DNA from: an uncultured Solirubrobacterales bacterium
GTDB taxonomy: Bacteria > Actinomycetota > Thermoleophilia > Solirubrobacterales > 70-9
DNA: 42,854 nt
Assembly: GCA_903939845.1 (NCBI GenBank)
Contig: CAJAIJ010000041.1
Span: 1-42,854, forward strand
Direction of reading: 5' to 3'
The notes under the pieces were generated by a model that made no database searches, was not told the DNA's origin, and worked only from the letters and a program-made list of their open reading frames with translations. Positions 8,305 through 16,183 of the stretch are shown here, in pieces. Position 1 is the stretch's first letter. Each line of letters starts with the position of its first letter. Position numbers and translations under genes: made by a program.

Positions 8305-8979
8305 ATGGCCAATCACCAGACGGCAAGATCGATCTCTTTCTTCCGGCGAAACGGGATGCTCACGCCCAAATACGCCCGGCTCCTGCTCCGCTACCTCTGG
8401 CGCAGGTTCCTGACGCCATCGGGCTGGCGTTGGAAGACCAACGGACCCGTCTTCTTCGGCCGGGACCTCCAGATCCAGACCGGGCGCGAGGCCTCCATCG
8501 ATTTCGGACGCTTCGTCTGGGTGGGAGACGGGACCAAGATCCGGTGCCATGAAGGGAGGGTCGAGATCGGCCCCAAGACCGTGATCGGACAGGAGTGCAC
8601 GGTCTCGGCCTATCGAAGGGTCCGCATCGGTGCCCAGTGCGTGATTGCCGACCGGGCAATGTTCATCGACTTCGATCACGGGGTCGTGGACGTCGACAGG
8701 CCGATCCGACAGCAGGGGATCTACATGCGGGACGTGGTGGTCGGTTCCAACGTCTGGATCGGATACGGCGCCTGCATCCTCAGAGGGGTGCGGGTCGGCG
8801 ACAACTCGGTGATCGGTACCAACTCCGTCGTCACGAAGGACGTGCCCGCCAACGCGGTCGTAGGAGGGGTTCCGGCCAGGGTCATCCGGATGCGGGACCG
8901 ACCGTCCTCGGTGACCTGGCCCGATCCGGTCGAGCCCGAACCGGGCGATCCGGGCGTCCTGGAGATCCCGGCAGACTGA
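8305..8979 (+). CDS. Hexapeptide-repeat O-acyltransferase
   Basis: A 224-residue left-handed beta-helix acyltransferase of the WbbJ/NodL/CysE superfamily, which transfers an acetyl or other short acyl group to a sugar hydroxyl. The N-terminus (MANHQTARSISFFRRNGML) is basic and amphipathic. Hexapeptide repeats run from about residue 55 to 205, including VEIGPKTVIGQECTVSA, VVVGSNVWIGYGACILRG and the typical ending VIGTNSVVTKDVPANAVVGG. The predicted catalytic His is in the FDHGVVDV loop. A TAGAGT box 13 bases before the ATG is a possible -10. It lies convergent to the GT4 gene; in mycobacteria an acyltransferase of this class (Rv3034c) lies beside the homologous glycosyltransferase and branching-enzyme genes, so modification of a methylated glucan is plausible. 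Confidence 0.82.
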   Translation: MANHQTARSISFFRRNGMLTPKYARLLLRYLWRRFLTPSGWRWKTNGPVFFGRDLQIQTGREASIDFGRFVWVGDGTKIRCHEGRVEIGPKTVIGQECTVSAYRRVRIGAQCVIADRAMFIDFDHGVVDVDRPIRQQGIYMRDVVVGSNVWIGYGACILRGVRVGDNSVIGTNSVVTKDVPANAVVGGVPARVIRMRDRPSSVTWPDPVEPEPGDPGVLEIPAD

Positions 8980-9008
8980 GACCGAGGTCTCGACCGCCTA
9001 GCCCGGCC

Positions 9009-10202
9009 TCAGCTCGGATCGGCGACCGGAAGAAGGCCCCGGTAGAGCTCTTCGGTCTTCACGGCCACGTCGCTCCAGTCGAACCGCCTGATGTGAGCGA
9101 GACCCTCCTGGATCATCGTCTGCCGCAATTCCTCGCTCGAGAGCACCTCGATCGCGGCCTCGGCGAGGTGATCGGGGTCGCTTGCCCGGAACCTGAGTCC
9201 CGCCCCATCGACCGGAACGACCTCCCGCAGGCCTCCGGTGTCGGCCGCTATGCAGGGGCACTCCGACGCCATCGCCTCGAGTGCAACCAGACCGAAGGGC
9301 TCGTAGATGGACGGCACTACGGTCAGGTCGGCGATCCGGTAGAGCGAAGCCAGCACGTCATCGCCAATCCATCCGAGGAAGGTTCCGTGCTCCATCAGGC
9401 CGAGATCCTCGGCGAGGCGATGGAGTTCGGCTTCGTGGGTGCCGGACCCGGCGACCAGGAAGCGGGTGTCGGGCATGGCCTCGATCACCTTCGGCATCGC
9501 CTCCAGGGCGAGCTGGAAGCCCTTCTCGTAGACCAGCCGGCCGATCAGCAGGACGAGCTTCTCGTCGGGCGCCGCGAACTCGGAACGAAGCCTCGTCAGT
9601 TCGGACTCGTCGGCGTCGGGGAGATCGTCAGGGTCGATCCCGTTGTGGATCACCCGGACCTTCTCTTCGTCGGCGCCGAAGATGTCGACGATCTGGTCCC
9701 GCATGAACTCGGAGCAGGCGATGACCCGGTCGGACCGGTTGACGATCCACTTCTCGACCCCGTGGATGTGGGACTGGGGATGCTTGTCAACCCAGCCCTG
9801 GTGCCTTCCGTATTCGGTGGCATGAATCGTGGTGACCAGCGGACAGCGATACCTCCGGGCGAGATGGTCACAGGCCCCGGCCACGAGCCAGTCGTGCCCG
9901 TGGACCAGGTCGAATTCGAATCGGTCGCCGAGCTCGACTCCGGCGGCCAGCATGTCGGAGTTCATCCGCTCTACCCAGGTGACGAACTCGGCCAGATCCA
10001 CCGGGCGCTCCGGTTCGACGATGCGGTGGATCTGGACCCCGCCGACCTCTTCCTCGACCGTGGCCTCCTCCCCGCCTCTGGTCAGAACGTGGACCTCTAC
10101 CCCGAGTTCGACCAGGGCTTCGGAGAGTTTCCGGACGTGCCTGGCAAGGCCTCCCTCGATCAGCGGCGGGTACTCCCAGGAGACGATCAGTATTCGGCTC
10201 AT
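9009..10202 (-). CDS. GT4 glycosyltransferase, Rv3032/glycogen-synthase-like
   Basis: A 397-residue GT-B fold retaining glycosyltransferase. The N-terminal domain has the glycogen-synthase-like ILIVSWEYPPLIEGGLARHV, including the Gly-Gly loop, and HGHDWLVAG; the C-terminal domain has IGRLVYEKGFQ and the nucleotide-sugar motif PSIYEPFGLVALEAMA with both Glu of EX7E. This is the pattern of alpha-1,4-glucan synthases such as mycobacterial Rv3032, which uses UDP- or ADP-glucose. It lies 19 bases downstream of the GH57 branching-enzyme gene on the same strand and is probably co-transcribed, so the pair would build a branched alpha-glucan. AAAAG directly before the ATG is a weak ribosome site. Donor identity and whether the product is glycogen or a methylated polysaccharide cannot be read from sequence. 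Confidence 0.88.
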   Translation of the reverse strand: MSRILIVSWEYPPLIEGGLARHVRKLSEALVELGVEVHVLTRGGEEATVEEEVGGVQIHRIVEPERPVDLAEFVTWVERMNSDMLAAGVELGDRFEFDLVHGHDWLVAGACDHLARRYRCPLVTTIHATEYGRHQGWVDKHPQSHIHGVEKWIVNRSDRVIACSEFMRDQIVDIFGADEEKVRVIHNGIDPDDLPDADESELTRLRSEFAAPDEKLVLLIGRLVYEKGFQLALEAMPKVIEAMPDTRFLVAGSGTHEAELHRLAEDLGLMEHGTFLGWIGDDVLASLYRIADLTVVPSIYEPFGLVALEAMASECPCIAADTGGLREVVPVDGAGLRFRASDPDHLAEAAIEVLSSEELRQTMIQEGLAHIRRFDWSDVAVKTEELYRGLLPVADPS

Positions 10203-10221
10203 CTTTTGACTTGCTGCGGTT

Positions 10222-11643
10222 TCAGGGAACCAGCATCGGTGTGATGTCGAGATCCGGCGCCAGCGAGCGGAGCCGAGGGTCCGGGAATCCGGGCCGATCG
10301 GATTCTATGGCCTCGAAGGCGGCGCTTGCGTGCGAGGTGGCTCGATCGAACGGATAGTCGCCAGCCTGGCCAGTGTGGTCGAGGAAGGCCCAGTCACTGG
10401 ACTGGACCGCCAGGAGCTCCCTGACCGCCCGCTCGCACGCCGACCCTTCGAGTCCCCGTGCGACTGCCCGACAGACGGCGAGTTCGAGACGTCGGGCCCC
10501 GATGACGATGTCTGCCTGGGAAGGAGAGTCCCAGGTGCGGAAGTCCTTGCCCTTTCCCCAGGTCGAGGGCATCAGTTCGGCCTCCCGTGCCTCGGCCAGC
10601 TCTGACGCCCGGCCAAGGGTGACCAGCTCGATCCCTCGGTCGGCAGCCCCGTCCAGCACCGATGCGAGCCAGTCGGGACCTTCCGTCCACCAGTGGCCGA
10701 GCAGCTCCATGTCACAGGCGAACACCATCAGCCCGGCCGAACCCGTTCGGCTGGCCCGGGATGCCAGCCGCTCCGAAACCGAATCGAGGAAGGCCTCTGC
10801 CTGTTCGGCCGCCTTGAGACGCCCGGCCTCCGGATCCCTGGGAGACCCGTCGATCGCGAAGATCTTCATCCCGTTCATGGACTGGGCGTGGAAGTCCGCA
10901 TATCCGGGCCAGGACGGATACCCGCTCAGGTCCCAGAGCCAGGACACCGCTTCCCAGTCGATCGTGAACGCGAGCTGGTCGGGACCGGTTCTCACCGGAG
11001 CAAGCGATTCGTCGCCTCCTTCCCACCGACTCTGGTCGACGCAGAAATGTCGAACACCGTGACGCTCGAGGCGAGCCTCGAGGCCGGGGGAATAGGCGCA
11101 CTCCGGCAACCAGAACCCCCCTTCCCAACCGAACCTCCGGTCGTGGGACGCGATCCCGGTGGCGAGCTGTACGTCTATGCCGCGATCGGTCGCGAGCAGG
11201 GGCAGGACTGCGTGGGTGGCGCTCGACGCAAGCAGCTCGACCCCGCGATCGGCCTGGGCCCTGCGAAACGCGTCCAGCGGCCCGCCCTCGAGGGAGTCGA
11301 GTGAAGCCAGTGCCGATCCGTAACGGTTCAGCTCGGCCTCGGCCGCCTCTCGATAGGGGTCCTCGACCGAACGGAGGTCCTCCTCTGCCGCCTCGATGCG
11401 GTGACGGATGAGGAACTCCCGGAGCCTCCCGGTCACCTCGGAGTCCTCCAGCTGGTCGGCGAGGACGGGCGTGATCGAAACGGTCAGATCCCGGGCCTTC
11501 TCGAGGACCGGGAGGTGCGAACGGCTCACGGCATCGAACAGCCACTCCTCGCCGAAGGGATAAGTCCCGAAGCCCTCGACATAGGGCATGTGGGCATGCA
11601 GGACTATCGCGAGGCGCCCGACGGGAGCGCCCGCCTCAGGCAT
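10222..11643 (-). CDS. GH57 family 1,4-alpha-glucan branching enzyme
   Basis: A 473-residue GH57 protein (DUF1957 type), like Rv3031 of Mycobacterium and the thermophilic GH57 branching enzymes. The N-terminal barrel begins LAIVLHAHMPYVEGFG. The nucleophile Glu is in GGFWLPECAYSPG (about residue 181) and the acid/base Asp in FACDMELLGHWWTEG, both intact. The C-terminal part holds the family-typical SSDWAFLDHTGQAGDYP helical bundle. It should introduce alpha-1,6 branches into a glucan made by the neighbouring GT4 enzyme. Its ATG overlaps the stop of the upstream methyltransferase by 8 bases (ATGCCTGA), so methyltransferase, branching enzyme and glucosyltransferase form one operon in the same order as Rv3030-Rv3031-Rv3032. 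Confidence 0.9.
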   Translation of the reverse strand: MPEAGAPVGRLAIVLHAHMPYVEGFGTYPFGEEWLFDAVSRSHLPVLEKARDLTVSITPVLADQLEDSEVTGRLREFLIRHRIEAAEEDLRSVEDPYREAAEAELNRYGSALASLDSLEGGPLDAFRRAQADRGVELLASSATHAVLPLLATDRGIDVQLATGIASHDRRFGWEGGFWLPECAYSPGLEARLERHGVRHFCVDQSRWEGGDESLAPVRTGPDQLAFTIDWEAVSWLWDLSGYPSWPGYADFHAQSMNGMKIFAIDGSPRDPEAGRLKAAEQAEAFLDSVSERLASRASRTGSAGLMVFACDMELLGHWWTEGPDWLASVLDGAADRGIELVTLGRASELAEAREAELMPSTWGKGKDFRTWDSPSQADIVIGARRLELAVCRAVARGLEGSACERAVRELLAVQSSDWAFLDHTGQAGDYPFDRATSHASAAFEAIESDRPGFPDPRLRSLAPDLDITPMLVP

Positions 11644-12421
11644 GGCAGACCGCGACGAAGTCGAGGGCTCGATCGAGGTCGCCTTTGCGAAGCCTGAAAT
11701 CCGAGGTTCCGATCGCAGGGGTGAACCAGTCGTAGAAGGGCCTGGTCAGACCGAGGGTCGCGTGGACCCGATCCCAACCGACCGAGAGCGCCCTCTCGTG
11801 CCAGGCCAGCTTTCCGGCGTGGAAGAGGCCGAATATCTCGACCCGTTCGAAGTGAGGCTCCAGCAGGGCCCGGAACTCCTCCGGCCTGTATTCCTTCAGG
11901 TGCCAGGGGTTGTCCGACTTCTCGGCACCCTCGGGGGCGAGCGTCAGCAGGTTCGGGGTCGAGATGTAGGAGACGGTGGCCGCGCTCGCGAAGCCCTTCA
12001 GAAGGCGATCGGGATCCTCGATGTGCTCGATGGTCTGGAGGAACACGATCGCGTCCACCGGTCCCTCGAACGCCTCGACCAGCTCCCGTCGGAAGGAAAC
12101 CCGCTTCGAGGAGTACTTCGCCGTCGCGTGGGCGAAGGCCTCCGGGTTTGCGTCCACCCCGACCACCGAGCGGGCGGTCCGCCCCAGGACCTCGGAGCCA
12201 TAGCCCTCGCCGCAGGCGAGATCGGCCACGTCCAGACCGGAAACCCGACGAGCTATCCACTCGTAGACGACGAGGTGACGACGGAACCAGTAGTTCTCCT
12301 CGGGGACGTCCGGAAGCGTTCGCTCGCCGGTCAATTCGAGCGGCGGGACCCCGTCGGGTTGGTTGCTCTGGGTATAGGTATCCGCCAAGGTAGGCGATTC
12401 TTCCCTATCTTTCCCCGCCAT
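11636..12421 (-). CDS. SAM-dependent methyltransferase, Rv3030-like
   Basis: A 261-residue class I methyltransferase. The conserved segment ELTGERTLPDVPEENYWFRRH (residues about 29-49 from this start) closely matches my recollection of the N-terminus of mycobacterial Rv3030, the presumed 6-O-methyltransferase of methylglucose lipopolysaccharide synthesis. The SAM site follows: VADLACGEGYGSEVLG (motif I), VVGVDANPEAF (motif II acidic residue), and FLQTIEHIEDPDRLL. It heads an operon with the GH57 and GT4 genes. The start is uncertain: the ATG at 12419-12421 has GAGGGGG eight bases upstream, a strong ribosome site, but the same CATG also holds the start codon of the divergent methyltransferase. 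An in-frame ATG 16 codons upstream is possible. Confidence 0.85.
   Translation of the reverse strand: MAGKDREESPTLADTYTQSNQPDGVPPLELTGERTLPDVPEENYWFRRHLVVYEWIARRVSGLDVADLACGEGYGSEVLGRTARSVVGVDANPEAFAHATAKYSSKRVSFRRELVEAFEGPVDAIVFLQTIEHIEDPDRLLKGFASAATVSYISTPNLLTLAPEGAEKSDNPWHLKEYRPEEFRALLEPHFERVEIFGLFHAGKLAWHERALSVGWDRVHATLGLTRPFYDWFTPAIGTSDFRLRKGDLDRALDFVAVCHA
12406..12411 (+). promoter_or_regulatory. -10 element of Rv3037c-like methyltransferase gene
   Basis: TATCTT ends 8 bases before the plus-strand ATG at 12420. The element lies inside the first codons of the divergent methyltransferase. No ribosome site precedes the ATG, so a leaderless message is likely. Confidence 0.4.
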
Positions 12422-13340
12422 GCCCGCTTCCCCCTCGGCAACGCCCGAACACATCAAGGACGTAAACACCCGCTACCACGATGCGGCCGCCCATTCCTAT
12501 GACGCCAAGTGGGGAATCGATTTCGGCCCGATCGGTCAAGACCAGGTCGAAGGGAAGCTCCGCAAGGCTTTGGACGGGGACCTGCCCGACACCCTGGGCC
12601 GGGTTCTCGAGATCGGGGCCGGAACCGGTTACTTCTCCCTGAACCTGGCGCTGGCCGGCCGGATCGACTCCCTGACCGCGACAGACATTTCACCGGGAAT
12701 GCTCGAGAGCCTCTCGAAGACGGCGGCGAATCTCGGGATCGAAGTCGAGACCGTGGTGACCGAGGCAGAGGTGCTTCCGTTCGATGACGATTCCTTCGAC
12801 ACGGTGATCGGACATGCCGTCCTCCACCACATCCCGGATCTCGACCGGGCATTCTCGGAGTTCTTCAGGGTGCTCGTTCCGGGCGGAAGGATCGTCTTCT
12901 GTGGCGAGCCATCACGCTACGGAGACAGGGTCGCAGCAGCCCCGAAGCGGATCGGGACCCTCGCCGGGCCAGTCTGGCGCCGACTGGTCGGTGCCTCGGT
13001 CCTCGAGCACACCGAGGAGGAGCTTTGCGACGAGGAGCACTCGCTCGAACCCGAGGTCGACGTCCATGCCTTCGCTCCGGCAGATCTGAGGAAGATCCCG
13101 CCCGGGGCAGGGTTCGAAGAAGTGCACGTGAGCGGCGAAGAGGCTGTCGCAAACCTCTGGGGCTGGAGCATGCGATCGATGGAGTCGACCGCCGTTCCCG
13201 ATTCGATCCCGATCGGTTGGCGCAATTTCGCCTTCAGGAGCTACATCGCATTCCAGAAGGTGGACACTGCCCTGTTGGAACCTCGACTGCCGGCCGAATT
13301 CTTCTACAACCTCCTGCTCTCGGCCCGCAAGCCTTACTGA
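12420..13340 (+). CDS. SAM-dependent methyltransferase, Rv3037c-like
   Basis: A 306-residue class I methyltransferase (Methyltransf_11 type). SAM-binding features: GRVLEIGAGTGYFSLNLA (motif I), LTATDISPGML (motif II), VLPFDDDSFDTVIGHAVLHHI (motifs III-IV) and FRVLVPGGRIVFCGEP. The C-terminal part (VDVHAFAPADLRKI, WRNFAFRSYI, FFYNLLLSARKP) resembles the mycobacterial protein Rv3037c as I recall it, a methyltransferase encoded beside the methylglucose lipopolysaccharide genes. This supports a role in methylating the same polysaccharide, but the acceptor is not established. Its ATG shares CATG with the divergent Rv3030-like gene, and a TATCTT box lies 8 bases upstream. It is convergent with the adenylyl cyclase gene across a 184-base gap in which I see no gene and only a weak 5-bp inverted repeat. 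Confidence 0.82.
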   Translation: MPASPSATPEHIKDVNTRYHDAAAHSYDAKWGIDFGPIGQDQVEGKLRKALDGDLPDTLGRVLEIGAGTGYFSLNLALAGRIDSLTATDISPGMLESLSKTAANLGIEVETVVTEAEVLPFDDDSFDTVIGHAVLHHIPDLDRAFSEFFRVLVPGGRIVFCGEPSRYGDRVAAAPKRIGTLAGPVWRRLVGASVLEHTEEELCDEEHSLEPEVDVHAFAPADLRKIPPGAGFEEVHVSGEEAVANLWGWSMRSMESTAVPDSIPIGWRNFAFRSYIAFQKVDTALLEPRLPAEFFYNLLLSARKPY

Positions 13341-13524
13341 GGACCTGCTCCGAACCCCGCACGGCGGAACGCCCGCGACACCGAAAGGTCAAGGCCTCCA
13401 TGGCGGGATCGGGGATGGCTACGGACCTCGGTTGCCGAACGACTCCCTGACCTCGTGCCCACAGATGGTCCCGTAGGTGCTGGTGAGGTCCTCGCGGCAG
13501 TCCAGAGACTCAGGGACTATCGGT

Positions 13525-14667
13525 TCACTCACTGATGGTCTCGGACCGGCGACGGACCCGGAACAGGCCCACCGCCGAATCGAGTCCCTTGAAGCGGTGC
13601 CTGCCGGCGCCCGAGTAGGAGAAGGCGTCTCCACCGGCCTCGACGGCCTCGGCCGAAGCGAGAACGCTGCCCGGTCGGGCCGCTTCAGTGATCCTGCTGG
13701 CGAGGTTCACGGGGTGGCCGAACCAGTCGCCGGCCTGGGGGATCGCGTTGCCGTGAGCCACACCGACCCGAAGAGCAGGGAGTTCATCGCCGGCCTCCTC
13801 GGCAACCTCGATGAACCTGAGCGCCGCATCGAACATGGCCGCTCCATCCTCGGAGACGAGCATCGCTGCGTCTCCGATCAGCTTGACCAGCTGCACCTCG
13901 GGGTTGCTCACCTCGATCGCGACCGACTCGAGCAACTTGGTGACTGAGCCGATCTTCTCGAGTTCACTTCGCTCTCCCATCCGGGTGAAGCCGACGAGGT
14001 CGGCGAAGCAGACCGAGACCTCGCGGGCCTTGGCGACACCGAGCCAGCCCGGCTCGGCTGCCGCGATGATGTCGCCTCTCATCTGCTCGATGAAATGGGC
14101 CCGGAGAGCGTAGGCAACGGCCTGCTCACTCATCGGCAGAAGCTCCCTCGCCGCGTCCCTCAGGGTGATCGCGGCCTCGAACTCATCGGCATCGGGATCC
14201 ACGATCTCGCTCGCGGCAAGATCCCGGTGTGCCGCGGCTATCCTCGCCGCGCTGCTCCCGACCTGGCGAGTCAGCGCCAGTACGCTCTCGGTCGGGATCC
14301 CTGCCTCCTGGAACATCCTGAGCCTCCTTGCGGCGGCCAGATCGTCCCTTCCGAAAGACCTCTGATCCGGCTCCGGCTTCGGGAAGCCGAGGGCGACGAT
14401 GAGCCTCTGGAAATCGTCGACGGAGAGGCCCGAGTCCTCGGCTATCTCGGTCGGAGTCATGCTCCGGCGCTTCCTGCCCAGGACGAGGTCGGCCGGGATC
14501 AAGGCAAGTCGGTCCGCTGCGGCCTCTGCCTTTATCGCCTTCAGGGGAATGCCCGAAACGATCAGGTACTCGAGCAGCTTGATCCGGGCCTCCCTGGCGT
14601 CGCCCTCGAGACCGTCGAGCAGACCCTCGGCCTCGAAGTCCGGCATCTCTCCGGCCACCTCAGGCAT
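13525..14667 (-). CDS. Class III adenylyl cyclase with Rv1264-like regulatory domain
   Basis: A 380-residue soluble adenylyl cyclase making cAMP from ATP. The N-terminal ~190 residues are helical (LLDGLEGDAREARIKLLEYL, MTPTEIAEDSGLSVDDFQRL) and resemble the pH-responsive autoinhibitory domain of mycobacterial Rv1264. The C-terminal catalytic domain has a complete residue set: VCFADLVGFT (first metal Asp), VKLIGDAAM (adenine-selecting Lys and second metal Asp), GDWFGHPVNLASRI (adenine-selecting Asp, then transition-state Asn and Arg). It should be active as a homodimer. The start at 14667 overlaps the GGT stop by 8 bases (ATGCCTGA); the next ATG, seven codons in, is possible. It is the last gene of the parA-ftsZ-ggt operon. 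The longer frame inside ggt is not credible as coding. Confidence 0.9.
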   Translation of the reverse strand: MPEVAGEMPDFEAEGLLDGLEGDAREARIKLLEYLIVSGIPLKAIKAEAAADRLALIPADLVLGRKRRSMTPTEIAEDSGLSVDDFQRLIVALGFPKPEPDQRSFGRDDLAAARRLRMFQEAGIPTESVLALTRQVGSSAARIAAAHRDLAASEIVDPDADEFEAAITLRDAARELLPMSEQAVAYALRAHFIEQMRGDIIAAAEPGWLGVAKAREVSVCFADLVGFTRMGERSELEKIGSVTKLLESVAIEVSNPEVQLVKLIGDAAMLVSEDGAAMFDAALRFIEVAEEAGDELPALRVGVAHGNAIPQAGDWFGHPVNLASRITEAARPGSVLASAEAVEAGGDAFSYSGAGRHRFKGLDSAVGLFRVRRRSETISE

Positions 14668-16180
14668 ATGCCACCGCCCCGCCCCGGCGCGGGTCTCCGC
14701 CCCCTCCGAACTCCCCTGAATCGGGATCCCGCGTGACGATCTGGACGCCACCGAAGAAGAGGTTCCTCTCGGCCCACTGGAAGACCTCGAAGCCCGATCG
14801 CTCGAGCCTGGCGAGGGCATCAGGGTCGATCCCGGGTTCAGCCTGCAGCAGATCGTTCTCGACATGCACCCGCGGGGCATCGACCGCCTGCTGGGGCGGC
14901 ATCGAATGCGCGAGCAGGTTCACTGTCGTCTGAATCACGGCCGACCGGATCCGGTTGGAACCGGCGCTGCCGAGACCTGCCACCACCCTGCTCCCGTCGG
15001 CAACGAGGGTGGGCGACATCATCGAGCCGATTCGGACTCCCGGCCGGTGACGATGGAACCCGAGAGGGTTGAGATCTTCTTCTCCGAGCATGTTGTTCAG
15101 GTGAATTCCGGTCCCCGGGACGACCATTCCCGAGCCGGTCCCGTTCGAACAGGTTACGGAGGCACAAAGTCCGTCACTGTCGATGGCGGCTAGATGAGTA
15201 GTCGAGCCGAGCCGATCCGGCGATGCCAGGGCCAAATCCAGCGAGGCATCGGAGAGGAACTCGTCGGCGAACGACGGGTCCTCGAGGCGCTCGGCGAACT
15301 CACCTGCTCTCGCCCGATTGGCCATGTCCATCACCTCGACCAGCTCCATCGTTCCGCTTCTCCCGATTCGGTCGAGCAGTGCCAGCGACCTCGCAATCAG
15401 GATTCCCCCGGCCGACGGAGGGGGATTCGTCAGGATTTCGCGACCCTGGAACCGGGCCGTGACCGGGTCTCTCTCGATTACCCGGTAGGCAGCGAGGTCC
15501 TCCCCGGAGAGGATTCCCCCTCGCTCGGTCACGTAGGTCTCGATTACGTCCGCTATCTCTCCTTCGTAGATTCCGGTCGCTCCTTCCTCACCGAGCCTCT
15601 CTAGCGCGACGGCGAGATCGGGAAACCGGAAGAGGTCACCCTCTCCGAGGTATCTGCCTTCCGGTGCGTAAATCGCCCTGGCCTCCGGCGTCGAGGTGTA
15701 GATCGGCTCGAGGATCCGAAGGACATAGGCCTGCTGCCGGTTGAGTGGAGCCCCGTCCCGTGCCAACTGGGCCGCCGGCTGGACCAACTCGGACATCGGT
15801 ACCGATCCGAACCTGCTCAGGGCCGCCTCGAGGCCTGCCGCCATCCCGGGCACCCCGCACGAGGCCGCCCCGGCGTTGAAGACCTGCGTCGTGCTCGAAT
15901 CGAAGTGAACGGGGACCGGCTCGAGCTCTCCGGTGCGGGTATGGCCCCCCATGCCCGGCGCTGCGACGAAGAAGTCGAAGACGACCGGTTCCCCGCCGGC
16001 ACCCCCGACGATCATGAAGCCTCCGGCACCGAGGCCGGTCAAGGCGCTCTCGAGGGTGAAGGATGCCAGCACGGCCGCGACCGCTGCGTCGACTGCATTG
16101 CCGCCATCGGCGAGAACCCGGGCACCAATCTCTGCGGTGGTCGGATGTCCGGCCGCTACTGCGCCTCTGGCGGAGGCCAC
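14660..16180 (-). CDS. Gamma-glutamyltransferase-family Ntn hydrolase, non-canonical substrate site
   Basis: A 506-residue autoprocessing Ntn-hydrolase of the GGT family. The N-terminal nucleophile after self-cleavage would be Thr327 (STTHLAAIDSDG), and GVPGMAAGLEAAL and NPPPSAGG are family-typical. Several residues that bind the glutamyl group in E. coli GGT are altered: Arg114 of DFRE corresponds to Phe71 (DFFVAAPG), Ser463 of RPLSSMSP to Met (RIGSMMSP), and the second Gly of GSPGGSR to Ser (GSAGSNR). A different acyl substrate, as in cephalosporin-acylase-like members, is therefore likely. No signal peptide is visible, unlike secreted GGTs. The start is GTG at 16178-16180, three bases after the ftsZ stop; GAGGAG abuts it, closer than normal. 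It is encoded between ftsZ and the cyclase. Confidence 0.85.
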   Translation of the reverse strand: MASARGAVAAGHPTTAEIGARVLADGGNAVDAAVAAVLASFTLESALTGLGAGGFMIVGGAGGEPVVFDFFVAAPGMGGHTRTGELEPVPVHFDSSTTQVFNAGAASCGVPGMAAGLEAALSRFGSVPMSELVQPAAQLARDGAPLNRQQAYVLRILEPIYTSTPEARAIYAPEGRYLGEGDLFRFPDLAVALERLGEEGATGIYEGEIADVIETYVTERGGILSGEDLAAYRVIERDPVTARFQGREILTNPPPSAGGILIARSLALLDRIGRSGTMELVEVMDMANRARAGEFAERLEDPSFADEFLSDASLDLALASPDRLGSTTHLAAIDSDGLCASVTCSNGTGSGMVVPGTGIHLNNMLGEEDLNPLGFHRHRPGVRIGSMMSPTLVADGSRVVAGLGSAGSNRIRSAVIQTTVNLLAHSMPPQQAVDAPRVHVENDLLQAEPGIDPDALARLERSGFEVFQWAERNLFFGGVQIVTRDPDSGEFGGGGDPRRGGAVAYA

Positions 16181-16183
16181 TCC

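Noticed and set aside
13341-13524. A small gene or terminator between the methyltransferase and cyclase genes
   Set aside because: Only a 5-bp AGTCC/GGACT repeat and a 71-codon frame overlapping the cyclase end were found, neither convincing.
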